From Clostridia bacterium (GTDB lineage: Bacteria > Bacillota > Clostridia > Oscillospirales > CAG-272): a stretch of 42,344 nucleotides of DNA. Below are positions 1 through 10,797 of this stretch, one piece after another. The notes beneath the pieces were generated by a model. The model saw nothing but the letters and a program-made list of their open reading frames with translations, was not told where the DNA came from and did not search any database. The stretch is from positions 1-42,344 of the forward strand of contig JAFOEU010000006.1 in the NCBI GenBank assembly GCA_017387685.1, in the 5' to 3' direction. Position 1 is the stretch's first letter, and every line of letters begins with the position of its first letter. Made by a program: the position numbers and the translations under genes.

Positions 1-1584
1 CACGCCGTTCCAGATGCAATGTGCGGGAACAACGGAAACCTCGGAAACGTATGTATTCGAATCGTCGAAGATGAGCTCACCGACGTTGTCTGCGGCAACG
101 CAGGGGTATTCGGTCTGCGTGAAGCGGTTGTTGCGGATCTCAATCTTATCGTGATAGTAGAAGCCCTCAACGACACGGCGGCGCTTACCGATATCGATGA
201 CTGCTCTTCCCCACTTGCCGTACTTGCAATCGTCGAAGAGGTTGCCCTCGATGAGCACGTCACGCGTGCCGCCGCACTCGTACCACTTGAAGGGATCGGA
301 TTCAAACTGAATTGCTGCGCCGCCGCTGTTAAAGTGGTTGTTGCGAACGACAGTCTTGCCCTTCGACGCAAGGAGCATTCCTCTTGCACGGTTGTTGCGG
401 ATGATATTGTTCTGAATCAGCGCCTCGGCGTTATCGTCAAGACTTTCTACGATCATACCCTCGGTGACAACTTCGGAAAGTGTATCGAGAGTGAGGATGG
501 TTTTGTAATTATTCAAAACGTCAACCTCGGTGATGATCGCCTCAGCGAGGGGCATTTGCGACTCTTGTTCGAGGATCTGAATTCTGTCGCCCTTGGAGTA
601 AATATCGACACCGATCGTCTGCCAATGCTTGTAAGCGACCATTATCTGATTGCCCGCGACCTTTTCGATGCGTGTGTAAATGCCGTGGAAGTTGACGGCG
701 TCGTCAAGCTGATTTTCAAAGAGGTTATCTTCGATCAGAATCTTACCGCGGCAGTTTACGAAATGGCTTGCATCCTGACCCGCAGACCAGCAGTTTTCGC
801 CTTCGGGCGTGACCTTGCAGCCGCGGATGGTGACGTTCATGCACTTCTGCGCGATGAAAGCCATACCCCAGCAGGTATTAACGGTTATGTTTTCAAATAC
901 GACGTTCTCGCTTTTTGCCGCGAGGAACGCCTGACCGATCCTGCGGGAGATTGTGAAAACTATCACGTTGCCGACTACGGGCGGTACGGGTACGTTAGGT
1001 ATGCAGAGGGTCTCGCCCTCGAATTTCAGATCGAAGGAGTTGAAAAAAGGCTTGCCGAAGTTATCGTCACCGAGCCCGCGGCGGATCTTTTTTGTTGCGG
1101 GATCATATTCGAGAGTTCTTGTGAAAGGCACTCTTTCGTGCTCGATATCCTCAAAAAGAGCGTAGCCGTAGCGGTAGAGCTTGGGATGCTTCTCGCCGAG
1201 GTCGATCTTGACCATCTCGGGGCTCGATTCAATGACCTTGCCCTGGAAATTGCAGATATCGGGGCACTTGACGGTGAGATTTTTGACAGTAATATTCTTT
1301 GAACGGTTAACAATGGCAAAATCCATACAGCCGTGAAGGATGAAGGTCGAGCCGTTGCCGTCGACGGTTAGACCGTCGAAATCCTCGATAACGAGAGCCG
1401 CGCTCTTGTAGCCGTTGTGACCGTGGTTGGAAACGCAAAGTACCGCGTGTGCGCAATCTTCTTTATAAACGTGGTATTCGCCGTAAGGAATATCAATATA
1501 TTTATCGCCTGATTTGCGCGCAACTTCAATAGTCAGTGCAAGAGAATGTCCAATTGCACCAAATGGGGAGTTGATCAGTTTCAT
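1..1584 (-). CDS. GH110-like alpha-1,3-galactosidase (parallel beta-helix), 3' part outside window
   Basis: The frame is open for 528 codons from ATG at 1584 to the window edge, so the C-terminus is missing. GGAGG lies 5 bases before the start. The product has the parallel beta-helix look of glycoside hydrolase family 110, which removes alpha-1,3-linked galactose (blood-group B and similar glycans). Visible family features are an early SNH segment, a GLTVDGNGSTFILHG-type strand, an ASHF..CRGKI segment, DDAVNFHG with paired aspartates at residues 294-295, then NNRARG and a WYE.GG.RDV segment. I matched these to GH110 from memory of the family pattern. No signal peptide is seen, so it should act in the cytoplasm on imported oligosaccharides. 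It diverges from a GH2 beta-galactosidase gene with its own promoter. It could instead be another beta-helix glycosidase of unknown specificity. Confidence 0.75.
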   Translation of the reverse strand, partial: MKLINSPFGAIGHSLALTIEVARKSGDKYIDIPYGEYHVYKEDCAHAVLCVSNHGHNGYKSAALVIEDFDGLTVDGNGSTFILHGCMDFAIVNRSKNITVKNLTVKCPDICNFQGKVIESSPEMVKIDLGEKHPKLYRYGYALFEDIEHERVPFTRTLEYDPATKKIRRGLGDDNFGKPFFNSFDLKFEGETLCIPNVPVPPVVGNVIVFTISRRIGQAFLAAKSENVVFENITVNTCWGMAFIAQKCMNVTIRGCKVTPEGENCWSAGQDASHFVNCRGKILIEDNLFENQLDDAVNFHGIYTRIEKVAGNQIMVAYKHWQTIGVDIYSKGDRIQILEQESQMPLAEAIITEVDVLNNYKTILTLDTLSEVVTEGMIVESLDDNAEALIQNNIIRNNRARGMLLASKGKTVVRNNHFNSGGAAIQFESDPFKWYECGGTRDVLIEGNLFDDCKYGKWGRAVIDIGKRRRVVEGFYYHDKIEIRNNRFTQTEYPCVAADNVGELIFDDSNTYVSEVSVVPAHCIWNGV

Positions 1585-1613
1585 AGTTGCCTCCAAAAAA
1601 TTTTTATACGTTT

Positions 1614-1642
1614 ATTTTAGCACACTCGATAAAAATTGTCAA
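1614..1642 (-). promoter_or_regulatory. Promoter of the GH110-like gene
   Basis: On the minus strand TTGACA (1642-1637), a 17-base spacer and TAAAAT (1619-1614) make a good housekeeping-type promoter about 30 bases upstream of the GH110-like start codon. It points away from the lacZ promoter, and 29 bases separate the two -35 boxes. Confidence 0.7.
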
Positions 1643-1671
1643 CATAATCAAAATTATTTTTATGTTCCTTA

Positions 1672-1700
1672 TTGACATTCTCCTCAAAATATGAGATAAT
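1672..1700 (+). promoter_or_regulatory. Promoter of the lacZ operon
   Basis: TTGACA (1672-1677), a 17-base spacer and GATAAT (1695-1700) precede lacZ. A TG dinucleotide sits one base before the -10, as in extended -10 promoters. No clear palindromic operator is seen in the AT-rich space between the two divergent promoters. Confidence 0.75.
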
Positions 1701-1714
1701 AATATTAATTATAA

Positions 1715-4831
<3,117 letters not shown>

Positions 4832-4845
4832 TCGGAGAATTATTT

Positions 4846-5268
4846 ATGAAAAAGAAACTTTTAGCCATCTTTCTGTTGGCATCCATGCTCCTTTGCGCTC
4901 TCGCTTCGTGCGGCAAGAAGGGCGAGGACTTCATCTTTACCGACAAAACCTATATTTATGAAAAAGAAGGTCTTGGCGGCGCATTTACAATTTCGATCAA
5001 CTCGGACGGCACTTTCACCTACAAGGAAGGTCCCGATTCGAATTATTACGCGCACGGTGTCTGGACTTACGTCGGCGGCACACTTTCACTTATCGATGAT
5101 CTTCACGGATCTGATCGTTCCATTTGCAACAATTTCTTTATTGTAGACGGCAATCTTTGGTACATTTCCGAAAACTCAACAGGCTTCGCTGAAGTTGTGG
5201 TTGAGGAAGGCGATCTTTTCCGCTTCGCTTACGAGAATACCGAAAATACCGTTGAAGGCGAGGAATAA
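4846..5268 (+). CDS. Small predicted lipoprotein, function unknown
   Basis: 140 residues. The first 22 form a lipoprotein signal: a lysine-rich start, a hydrophobic core and the lipobox LASC with Cys22. The mature part is short, acidic and rich in aromatic and beta-forming residues. Segments such as FTISINSDGTFTYKEG, GVWTYVGGTLSLIDD and FFIVDGNLWYI look like successive beta-hairpins of a small beta-barrel or sandwich that reports or binds something at the outer membrane face. I do not recognise a named family. It starts 14 bases after lacZ and ends two bases before the sulfatase-maturase start codon, so it is co-transcribed with both. A role in the same glycan pathway is inferred from position only. 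Confidence 0.75.
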   Translation: MKKKLLAIFLLASMLLCALASCGKKGEDFIFTDKTYIYEKEGLGGAFTISINSDGTFTYKEGPDSNYYAHGVWTYVGGTLSLIDDLHGSDRSICNNFFIVDGNLWYISENSTGFAEVVVEEGDLFRFAYENTENTVEGEE

Positions 5269-5270
5269 TC

Positions 5271-6383
5271 TTGCCACCCATCAGCGTTCTTATCAAGCCC
5301 GCATCCTCGCTTTGCAATATGCGGTGCAAATACTGCTTTTACGCCGACATAACCGACAACCGCGAGGTAAAGTCCTACGGCATTATGTCGGAGGCGACGC
5401 TTGAAAATCTTATCAAAAAAGCATTTGAATACGCAAGCGGCTCGGCTACCTTCGCCTTTCAGGGCGGAGAGCCGACCCTTGCGGGACTCGACTTTTACCG
5501 CAAGCTGCTTGAGCTTGAAAAAAAGTATAACGTAAAAAAGATCCCCGTCCAGAACGCCATTCAAACCAACGGATACGTCATCGACGAGGAATGGGCAAAG
5601 TTCCTCGCGGATAACAACTTCCTCGTTGGTCTTTCGATGGACGGAACGAAGGATATCCACGATTCTCTCCGCGTAGATGCGGCGGGAAAAGGCACTTTTG
5701 CTCGCGTACAGAAAACGGCAAGGCTGTTTAACAAATTCGGAGTAGAATTCAACATTCTCTGCGTGGTCAACAACTTCATCGCGCGCTCGCCGAAGAAGGT
5801 TTACGATTCGCTCAAGGAATACGGATTCATTCAGTTCATCCCTTGCCTTGATACTTTCGACGGTGAGAAGAAGGTATTTTCACTCACACCCGAAAGATAC
5901 ACCGAGTTCTTGAAGGTTACTTTTAACGAGTACTACAAGGATTTCTGTTCGGGGCATCCGATCAGCGTGCGCAATTTCGACAACTACATCGGTATGCTTC
6001 TCGGCAGACCGCCCGAAAACTGCGCAATGGCTGGTGTGTGCACCTGTTATACGGTAGTCGAGGGCGACGGAAGTGTCTTCCCCTGCGACTTCTACGTTCT
6101 TGACGAGTGGAAGCTTGGCAACATCAACGAAAACTCCTTTGATGAGCTCATTTGCGGAGATATGGCAAAGAAGTTCGTAGGTGTTTCAACTTACTGCAAC
6201 GAGGAATGCAAGGAGTGCCGATGGTATCCCCTATGTCGAGGCGGATGCCGACGAGAGCGCGAGCCCATCACCGACGGCACGCCATCCCTCAACCGCTTCT
6301 GCGAGTGCTACAAGAAATTTTTCGAAGCTTGCTATCCGAAGATGGAAGAGATCGCAGTCAAGGTTCAAAGACAGTTCAGATAA
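5271..6383 (+). CDS. Anaerobic sulfatase-maturating enzyme (radical SAM/SPASM)
   Basis: Installs the formylglycine catalytic residue in sulfatases by oxidising an active-site Cys or Ser, using S-adenosylmethionine and [4Fe-4S] clusters in the cytoplasm. The radical-SAM cluster motif CNMRCKYC (C15, C19, C22) sits at the exact N-terminal place expected for this family. A QGGEPTL segment for SAM binding follows, and the C-terminal SPASM part holds many cysteines (NCAMAGVCTC, PCDFYV with D273 as the likely catalytic base, CNEECKECRWYPLCRGGC). The length of 370 residues is typical. The start is TTG at 5271, chosen because the conserved opening PP.S.LIKPAS begins there and an AGGA lies 6 bases upstream. 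It is the last gene of the lacZ unit and is followed by a terminator. No sulfatase gene is in the window, so its client must lie elsewhere. Confidence 0.93.
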   Translation: MPPISVLIKPASSLCNMRCKYCFYADITDNREVKSYGIMSEATLENLIKKAFEYASGSATFAFQGGEPTLAGLDFYRKLLELEKKYNVKKIPVQNAIQTNGYVIDEEWAKFLADNNFLVGLSMDGTKDIHDSLRVDAAGKGTFARVQKTARLFNKFGVEFNILCVVNNFIARSPKKVYDSLKEYGFIQFIPCLDTFDGEKKVFSLTPERYTEFLKVTFNEYYKDFCSGHPISVRNFDNYIGMLLGRPPENCAMAGVCTCYTVVEGDGSVFPCDFYVLDEWKLGNINENSFDELICGDMAKKFVGVSTYCNEECKECRWYPLCRGGCRREREPITDGTPSLNRFCECYKKFFEACYPKMEEIAVKVQRQFR

Positions 6384-6433
6384 TAAAACGATGCCATTTG
6401 CAAGGCACAAAAAACAAACTTCAAAAAATATTC

Positions 6434-6462
6434 GGGAGGCTTTTTATGGCCTCCCATTTTTA
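6434..6462 (+). terminator. Rho-independent terminator of the lacZ operon
   Basis: A 7-bp stem, GGGAGGC (6434-6440) with GCCTCCC (6449-6455), is followed by an ATTTTTAAT tract. It lies 50 bases after the maturase stop. The next gene converges from the other strand. Confidence 0.8.
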
Positions 6463-6492
6463 ATATGCACTTACGAAAATAAACTTTGCCAG

Positions 6493-7620
6493 TTACGAAT
6501 AATCTTTTTTCTTTCCCGCAAAAGGCTCATATTTAGCAATAAGATCTTTCATTTGAGAAAAATCCTTCACCTTTTTGTAAATCCCCCAAGCTTGCAGACG
6601 CTCTATTTGCCGTGCAATCATATTTTCCTCACAGGATGAGTTTGTCTCTGTCATATCAAAGATTTTTCCCTTGACAAGAAATGATGTATGAACTGTAATT
6701 CTCGGCAACGAATCGTACGCTTTAGCGTGTTCAAATCCCAATTCATAATTTTGAAAAGCCTTATCGAATTCATCCATCATTGCGTATCGATTTGCAATCC
6801 AAAAATATAGATCGCTTAAATCTTGATTATAAAACCCATAATCACCATCATCAAAGACCATTTTTAATAAAGAAATTGCTTTTTCAAAATTTTTTATTTG
6901 CTCTTGCTTACTAATATCTTTTGCCTCAAGCACAGCTTTTCGAATCTTTACTTCAATTATAGATGTAAGATTCCAAATATTTTCTCGCAATTGAGCAAAC
7001 CATTCCCCTTCTTCTCCGTTCTCGCGATCAAAGCTATCCTCAAGTTCTTCCCCCGAAGTCATCCAATAATCAGGAAATCTTTTTGCGGTTTCAAGCGCTT
7101 TTTCCTTTTGACCATCAAGAATATACAAACCGCCAATGATAGAAAGCGCGGTATATCTCATTTGATCAACATTACATTCATCAAGAACCCTCTCGCACAA
7201 ACGATACAATTCTTCTTTATGAACTTCATTTCCGTATGGCTCTGTACAATGCGGATCATAGTTTAATTGCCACATATACAATTCAACAATTCTCCAATCA
7301 TTCGGAAATTCATTATATGCTCTTGAGATTAACTCGAATCGATCATATTCTTTGCCAAGAGCTGCAAGACGTTTTGATTCATCTAAATACCTTTTTATCT
7401 TTTCTTCATTCTTGGCAGCATTAAGACCTAAAATTTCATCGGTTGATACACCAAAATAAGAAGCCAAAGGAATTACCATACTGATATCAGGAAGCGTTTC
7501 ATTTCTCTCCCATTTTGAGACCGCGGCAGTGGAAACGTGCATATGTTCTGCAAGTGTTTCTTGCGTAACTCCTTTTTGTTTTCTTAAACGCTTAATATTT
7601 TCTCCAATGTAGAGTTGCAT
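6493..7620 (-). CDS. XRE-type transcriptional regulator with helical-repeat C-terminus
   Basis: 375 residues. Residues 1-65 form a classical XRE/Cro helix-turn-helix (IGENIKRLRKQKGVTQETLAEHMHVSTAAVSKWERNE.LPD), with the usual STAAVSKWER recognition helix. The rest is all-helical, with tyrosine- and tryptophan-rich segments (LSDLYFWIANRYAMMDEFDKAFQNYELGF) that read like TPR units. This architecture is common in Bacillota regulators, some of which sense peptides; no ligand can be read here. It starts at ATG 7620 with GAGGTGA upstream and has its own promoter. It stands alone between a convergent operon and a co-directional gene pair. The gene is clearly more AT-rich than the blocks around it (many ATT, AAA and TTT codons), which suggests it came by transfer. 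The target genes are unknown. Confidence 0.85.
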   Translation of the reverse strand: MQLYIGENIKRLRKQKGVTQETLAEHMHVSTAAVSKWERNETLPDISMVIPLASYFGVSTDEILGLNAAKNEEKIKRYLDESKRLAALGKEYDRFELISRAYNEFPNDWRIVELYMWQLNYDPHCTEPYGNEVHKEELYRLCERVLDECNVDQMRYTALSIIGGLYILDGQKEKALETAKRFPDYWMTSGEELEDSFDRENGEEGEWFAQLRENIWNLTSIIEVKIRKAVLEAKDISKQEQIKNFEKAISLLKMVFDDGDYGFYNQDLSDLYFWIANRYAMMDEFDKAFQNYELGFEHAKAYDSLPRITVHTSFLVKGKIFDMTETNSSCEENMIARQIERLQAWGIYKKVKDFSQMKDLIAKYEPFAGKKKDYS

Positions 7621-7669
7621 ATAAATTCACCTCATTTTTAACAATTGAATCACCGGTGCTTCTGATAAT

Positions 7670-7698
7670 ATTATACATCAAAAAACAAAATCTTGCAA
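7670..7698 (-). promoter_or_regulatory. Promoter of the XRE regulator gene
   Basis: The minus strand reads TTGCAA (7698-7693), a 17-base spacer and TATAAT (7675-7670), about 50 bases upstream of the start codon. No obvious operator palindrome overlaps it. Confidence 0.65.
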
Positions 7699-7755
7699 GA
7701 CACGGACATGAAACACAATTCAACCGCAGGTTAAAATATTATATTTCAACTAACA

Positions 7756-7791
7756 AAACGGTATAACTGCATTTCATCAGTTATACCGTTT
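7756..7791 (-). terminator. Terminator of the QueG-like/membrane protein pair
   Basis: A perfect 14-bp inverted repeat (7756-7769 with 7778-7791, loop of 8) begins 31 bases past the membrane-protein stop. On the minus strand it is followed by TTTTGTTAG. Confidence 0.8.
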
Positions 7792-7821
7792 AAACCTTAA
7801 TTACAACATAGAGTAATTATA

Positions 7822-8586
7822 TTATTCAGGCTTATAATTCAATATCGCGACAAATGTTTCCTTCGCGCGGTTATGGTTGGTTTCCGATCCCTTATTGGTG
7901 ATCGAATTCTTCATACGTAGGCAGAGGACGGTGTTCGCGGGGATCGCGGCAAAGACCTCGGCGTTTGCCTTGGCGAATTCGGTGTCCCAGAAATAGACTG
8001 CATACTTGTCTATCGCGTACTCGGGCTGTGCGCCGAGGGTGTCCTCGAGCTTACAGAAAACGCCCTTTGCAACGCTGTCGTAGAGCCATTCCTCGAGCAG
8101 GCAGAGTGAGTATTCGCCCGTCTGCATCAGGCGGTTGAAGGAATTGTATTCCTGCGAATTGATGTGAGTGTTATACTCGGGAAGATCCTCGCCCGCCTCG
8201 ATGGCATCCTTGCGCGCTTGTATCTGCTCCTTTGAAAATATATTCAACGCAGCAAATGCGGCACGCTTTTCACCGTCGCCGTCAAAATCCTCGGGCATAA
8301 CATTCTCAAACGTGTCAAGAATTTCCTCATAATTCGGAACGGTGGTAAGATATGACGAGCCCGCATACATCAAGGTCAAGTCATCCTCGGTATTGCCGCA
8401 CATCTGAACGCACATAATTCCGATCAGCATTATCGCGCCGACTACAACAAGAACCTTCCACTTATTATAAAACCAAAAATTATCGAGCTTTGCGAGCATT
8501 CCCGTGCCGAGGTTAATATCGGTATTTTCAAGCTTTTCATCCTCGCGCTCAAATTTCGGCTCTTTGCCGGGTGCATACTGTTTCAT
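7822..8586 (-). CDS. Predicted one-pass membrane protein, function unknown
   Basis: 254 residues. A charged N-terminal stretch of about 42 residues is followed by one transmembrane helix (about 44-62, WKVLVVVGAIMLIGIMCV), then a soluble domain of about 190 residues that should face outside. That domain opens with DDLTLMYAGSSYL and contains DFDGDG (residues 100-105), which resembles a calcium-binding DxDGDG loop. Its later part (SFNRLMQTGEYSLCLLEEWLYD, AVYFWDTEFAK) is faintly like one lobe of an extracellular solute-binding protein; I cannot confirm this. The start codon overlaps the stop of the upstream Fe-S protein gene (TAATG), so the two are translationally coupled. No named family is recognised. 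Confidence 0.75.
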   Translation of the reverse strand: MKQYAPGKEPKFEREDEKLENTDINLGTGMLAKLDNFWFYNKWKVLVVVGAIMLIGIMCVQMCGNTEDDLTLMYAGSSYLTTVPNYEEILDTFENVMPEDFDGDGEKRAAFAALNIFSKEQIQARKDAIEAGEDLPEYNTHINSQEYNSFNRLMQTGEYSLCLLEEWLYDSVAKGVFCKLEDTLGAQPEYAIDKYAVYFWDTEFAKANAEVFAAIPANTVLCLRMKNSITNKGSETNHNRAKETFVAILNYKPE

Positions 8587-9437
8587 TATTTTCTTCCTTT
8601 CTGCGGATTACAACTCTCGCACGGAACTCCCGTCTGACACAGACCGCAGACAGAGTATCCGTCATAGCCGTAACGTTCGTGATCGATCTTCTTGATTACT
8701 TCCGCGTGGTATTTCATACAAAGGACTTTATCGTGTCCTCGCTCGGTGATCGCGCCGGCGGGACAGCGTTTAATGCACGCCTGACAGCCGTCATTTGCAA
8801 GGCAATATTCATTATAAATACTATATTTACGCTCGGTCGGCTCAAGAGGGAGCTCAACTATAACCGATCCGAATCTACCCGCCTTGCCCTTTTCGGTTAT
8901 AAGGCCGTCGCAAAGTCCGAACGTGCCGAGTCCCGAAATATACGCGGTATGGCGCTCCGACCAGTTTGAAATTTTAACGAATTTCTCGCTGTCGCCCCAC
9001 GAAAAAGCATCGGATGACATGGGCGCGATCGCGGGATATCCCATTGAGCAAAGATGCTCCTCAAGCGCCTTTGCGAGTCGGCGGTTGCATTCCTCGCCGT
9101 GAACGCGGACCATAGTCCATTCAAACGCAGGACAATCGTAAAGCTCACGGCACTTCTCTTTCGTGTCAGCGGTCTGCGGCAGAAACCAGCTGATAACACT
9201 GATATTCTCTTTATTGAAAGATCTTCCGAATGCAGATTCGAGCCATTCTGCCGGAGTGCGGTAAAAGTCGCGGTCAATGTGTTCCTTATAAAAATCGTAA
9301 AGCTCATCGCCTCCGCGGCTGAAACCGACGATAGGCTCGTCGAAGGCGAAGCCGGGCAGCTCCTTCATATTGTTATTCTCGGAGAGCGACATATACGATT
9401 TTATGAAATCTTTGATATAATCATTGTTTATTTTCAT
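8586..9437 (-). CDS. QueG-like 4Fe-4S protein (epoxyqueuosine reductase family)
   Basis: 283 residues with two cysteine groups near the C-terminus: CLANDGCQACIKRCPAGAI, a classic C-x2-C-x3-CP [4Fe-4S] motif, and CGLCQTGVPCESC for a second cluster. The middle part (FVKISNWSERHTAYISGLGTFGLCDGLIT...GRFGSVIVELPL) follows the pattern of epoxyqueuosine reductase QueG and its relatives. The N-terminus is shorter than and unlike true QueG, so the substrate may differ and I give no gene symbol. It is the first gene of a two-gene unit with a coupled membrane protein. An AGAGGTG site lies 8 bases before ATG. Family assignment is good; the reaction is uncertain (another corrinoid- or flavin-linked reductase is possible). 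Confidence 0.8.
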   Translation of the reverse strand: MKINNDYIKDFIKSYMSLSENNNMKELPGFAFDEPIVGFSRGGDELYDFYKEHIDRDFYRTPAEWLESAFGRSFNKENISVISWFLPQTADTKEKCRELYDCPAFEWTMVRVHGEECNRRLAKALEEHLCSMGYPAIAPMSSDAFSWGDSEKFVKISNWSERHTAYISGLGTFGLCDGLITEKGKAGRFGSVIVELPLEPTERKYSIYNEYCLANDGCQACIKRCPAGAITERGHDKVLCMKYHAEVIKKIDHERYGYDGYSVCGLCQTGVPCESCNPQKGRK

Positions 9438-9457
9438 ATTAACACCTCTGCTTATTC

Positions 9458-9486
9458 ATTATATCACAATTATCAAAAAAAATCAA
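9458..9486 (-). promoter_or_regulatory. Promoter of the QueG-like gene
   Basis: The minus strand reads TTGATT (9486-9481), a 17-base spacer and TATAAT (9463-9458), with TG one base before the -10. The -35 lies in the end of the preceding terminator stem, so the two signals overlap. Confidence 0.65.
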
Positions 9487-9514
9487 GGCATCCCGAAAAG
9501 AGATGCCTTGATTT
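9480..9514 (-). terminator. Strong terminator hairpin (minus-strand T run; possibly bidirectional)
   Basis: A perfect 13-bp inverted repeat (9480-9492 with 9502-9514, loop of 9). On the minus strand it runs into eight T residues; on the plus strand it is followed by ATTTTTATC. It lies about 350 bases past the deoR-type gene and directly after the lysS-like tail. Confidence 0.85.
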
Positions 9515-9521
9515 ATTTTTA

Positions 9522-9551
9522 TCATTCTATGGGCATCGTTGTGGGAAATAA
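9522..9551 (-). pseudogene. Probable remnant of a lysyl-tRNA synthetase 3' end
   Basis: On the minus strand ten codons read L-F-P-T-T-M-P-I-E-stop. The intact lysS in this window ends L-F-P-T-M-K-P-I-D-stop. The DNA similarity continues past the stop codon (tttatcA.TC.ATGGGC in both places), and in both places a strong hairpin follows the stop at about the same distance. Several of the codon differences are third-position changes. Upstream the frame soon meets a stop codon (9557-9555), so nothing functional is left. I read it as the tail of a second, decayed lysS copy. Chance resemblance cannot be excluded from about 38 bases. Confidence 0.45.
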
Positions 9552-9557
9552 CCTTTA

Positions 9558-9867
9558 CCTCTCATATCCCCTCATAACCTCGCATAAGATGTCGCTGTTT
9601 TGTTGGATTTTTCAACGATTTTGCCTTGTCATATCGTCAATCAGCTTATCATAAATGCGCATATTTTCTCGGTTAAATGGGGCACAACCGGGGTAAAATC
9701 ACTTTTTCTCCAAGGTCCGAAATCTCACTTGGATATTACATATAAATATAGCACAGATGTGTTGAAATTTAAAGACTAAACAATAAAAGCGGCTACGATT
9801 TTTCCTGTCCGTTTTATTCCCGATTGGAGTTTGTTTCTTCCAACTTGCTTGCGGCTTGAAGCTTCCG
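9558..9867. other. Non-coding stretch, no supported feature
   Basis: About 310 bases between the lysS-like tail and the stop of the DeoR-type gene. It holds only short, uncharacteristic frames on both strands and no clear hairpin or promoter. It may be decayed sequence of a lost gene. Confidence 0.5.
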
Positions 9868-10626
9868 TTACGAAACGATCTTGACGCCCAAGGCCGCAAG
9901 AACATCGAAAAGTTCATTTGAGACAGGAGGGTTTGTAACAATATAATCAGCTACCGAGATATCGCTGATCTTGGCAAATGCACAATGACCGAACTTTGAG
10001 CGATCAGCAGCAATTATACAAAGCGCCGATTGCTCTATCATAGCCACGTCAACGTCACATTCCTTGTTGTAGTAGGTGGTAAAGCCGCGAGTGGGATCTA
10101 CCCCGTCCACAGATAAGATAAGCTTGTCGGCGTGGTATTTACGAATCTGATTAGTGGCGTCGTTGCCATAGGTAAACTGATATTTCGTGTTGACAGCGCC
10201 GCCTGCCAGAATAACGTTGTAGTTGGGATTGCTGGACGCCTCAAGAGCTATAGAGATGGAGTTCGTCACGATATTGAGGTTGTAGTCGGCGGGAAATTTA
10301 CGAAATGCCAAAAGCGTGGTAGTTCCGGCGTTAAGCATGATGGTATCGTTTGGCTCAATGAGATCGGCAATCTTTTCCGCGATCTCCACCTTCTCCTTTT
10401 GGTTAGCTTCCAACCTTTGATTGAGGTTCATACTGTAATACGGCTTATATGAGCTCACTGCGCCGCCGTGTATACGCGCAAGAAGTCCTTTTTTCTCCAT
10501 ATCCTCAAGGTAAGCGCGCACCGTTACTTCGCTGACCCCGAAAAGACGACTCAGTTCCGTCACTTTTACCGAGTCATTTTCCTTTAACAGTTCGCTTATT
10601 TTTTGTTTTCTTTGTTCGGCTGTCAT
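9868..10626 (-). CDS. DeoR-family transcriptional repressor of the sugar cassette
   Basis: 252 residues. The N-terminal winged helix-turn-helix (VKVTELSRLFGVSEVTVRAYL, then the ARIHGGA wing) is the DeoR signature. The C-terminal DeoRC sensor domain carries NAGTTTLLAF and LAGGAVN segments, an IsoCoA/ribose-isomerase-like fold that binds a phosphorylated sugar. The start is ATG 10626, chosen because a GGGGAG ribosome site precedes it; a TTG 15 bases upstream would lie in that site. It diverges from the five-gene sugar cassette, and a palindrome overlaps the -35 of the cassette promoter, so it most likely represses that operon until a sugar phosphate from the pathway accumulates. It may also act on its own promoter. 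Confidence 0.88.
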   Translation of the reverse strand: MTAEQRKQKISELLKENDSVKVTELSRLFGVSEVTVRAYLEDMEKKGLLARIHGGAVSSYKPYYSMNLNQRLEANQKEKVEIAEKIADLIEPNDTIMLNAGTTTLLAFRKFPADYNLNIVTNSISIALEASSNPNYNVILAGGAVNTKYQFTYGNDATNQIRKYHADKLILSVDGVDPTRGFTTYYNKECDVDVAMIEQSALCIIAADRSKFGHCAFAKISDISVADYIVTNPPVSNELFDVLAALGVKIVS

Positions 10627-10659
10627 TTTTCTCTCCCCCAAAAATATCTTTCACTTTGA

Positions 10660-10688
10660 AGGATACCATATTTCGAACGCAATGTCAA
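10660..10688 (-). promoter_or_regulatory. Promoter of the DeoR-family regulator gene
   Basis: The minus strand reads TTGACA (10688-10683), a 17-base spacer and a weaker TATCCT (10665-10660), about 35 bases from the start codon. Confidence 0.5.
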
Positions 10689-10720
10689 TACTTTCAAATG
10701 TAAATTTTTTAAATTTATCA

Positions 10721-10750
10721 ACAAAAGAATAACTTTCGTTTCTCTTTTGT
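10721..10750. promoter_or_regulatory. Inverted repeat in the divergent control region
   Basis: ACAAAAGA (10721-10728) and TCTTTTGT (10743-10750) form an 8-bp interrupted inverted repeat upstream of both promoters. The right arm lies in TTTCTCTTTTGT, which resembles half of the palindrome at 10781-10797. This could be a second regulator site. Confidence 0.35.
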
Positions 10751-10780
10751 CGCGAATTAAAAGCAAACAAAATCGAAAAT

Positions 10781-10797
10781 TTCTCTTGACAAGAGAA
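10781..10797. promoter_or_regulatory. Palindromic candidate operator over the cassette -35 box
   Basis: TTCTCTTGACAAGAGAA is a perfect 8+1+8 palindrome whose centre is the TTGACA -35 box (10786-10791) of the sugar cassette. A repressor bound here would block RNA polymerase. The adjacent DeoR-family protein is the obvious candidate. Confidence 0.6.

Noticed and set aside
19-1302. Long plus-strand frame of 427 codons
   Set aside because: It is the reverse of the GH110-like gene, which has family motifs, a promoter and a ribosome site. The plus frame has no recognised domain.
6384-6433. Small gene after the sulfatase maturase
   Set aside because: Overlapping plus frames run through the terminator hairpin and have no ribosome site.
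9699-9941. Minus-strand frame of 80 codons beyond the DeoR-type gene
   Set aside because: It overlaps the end of the regulator in another frame and has no start signal.
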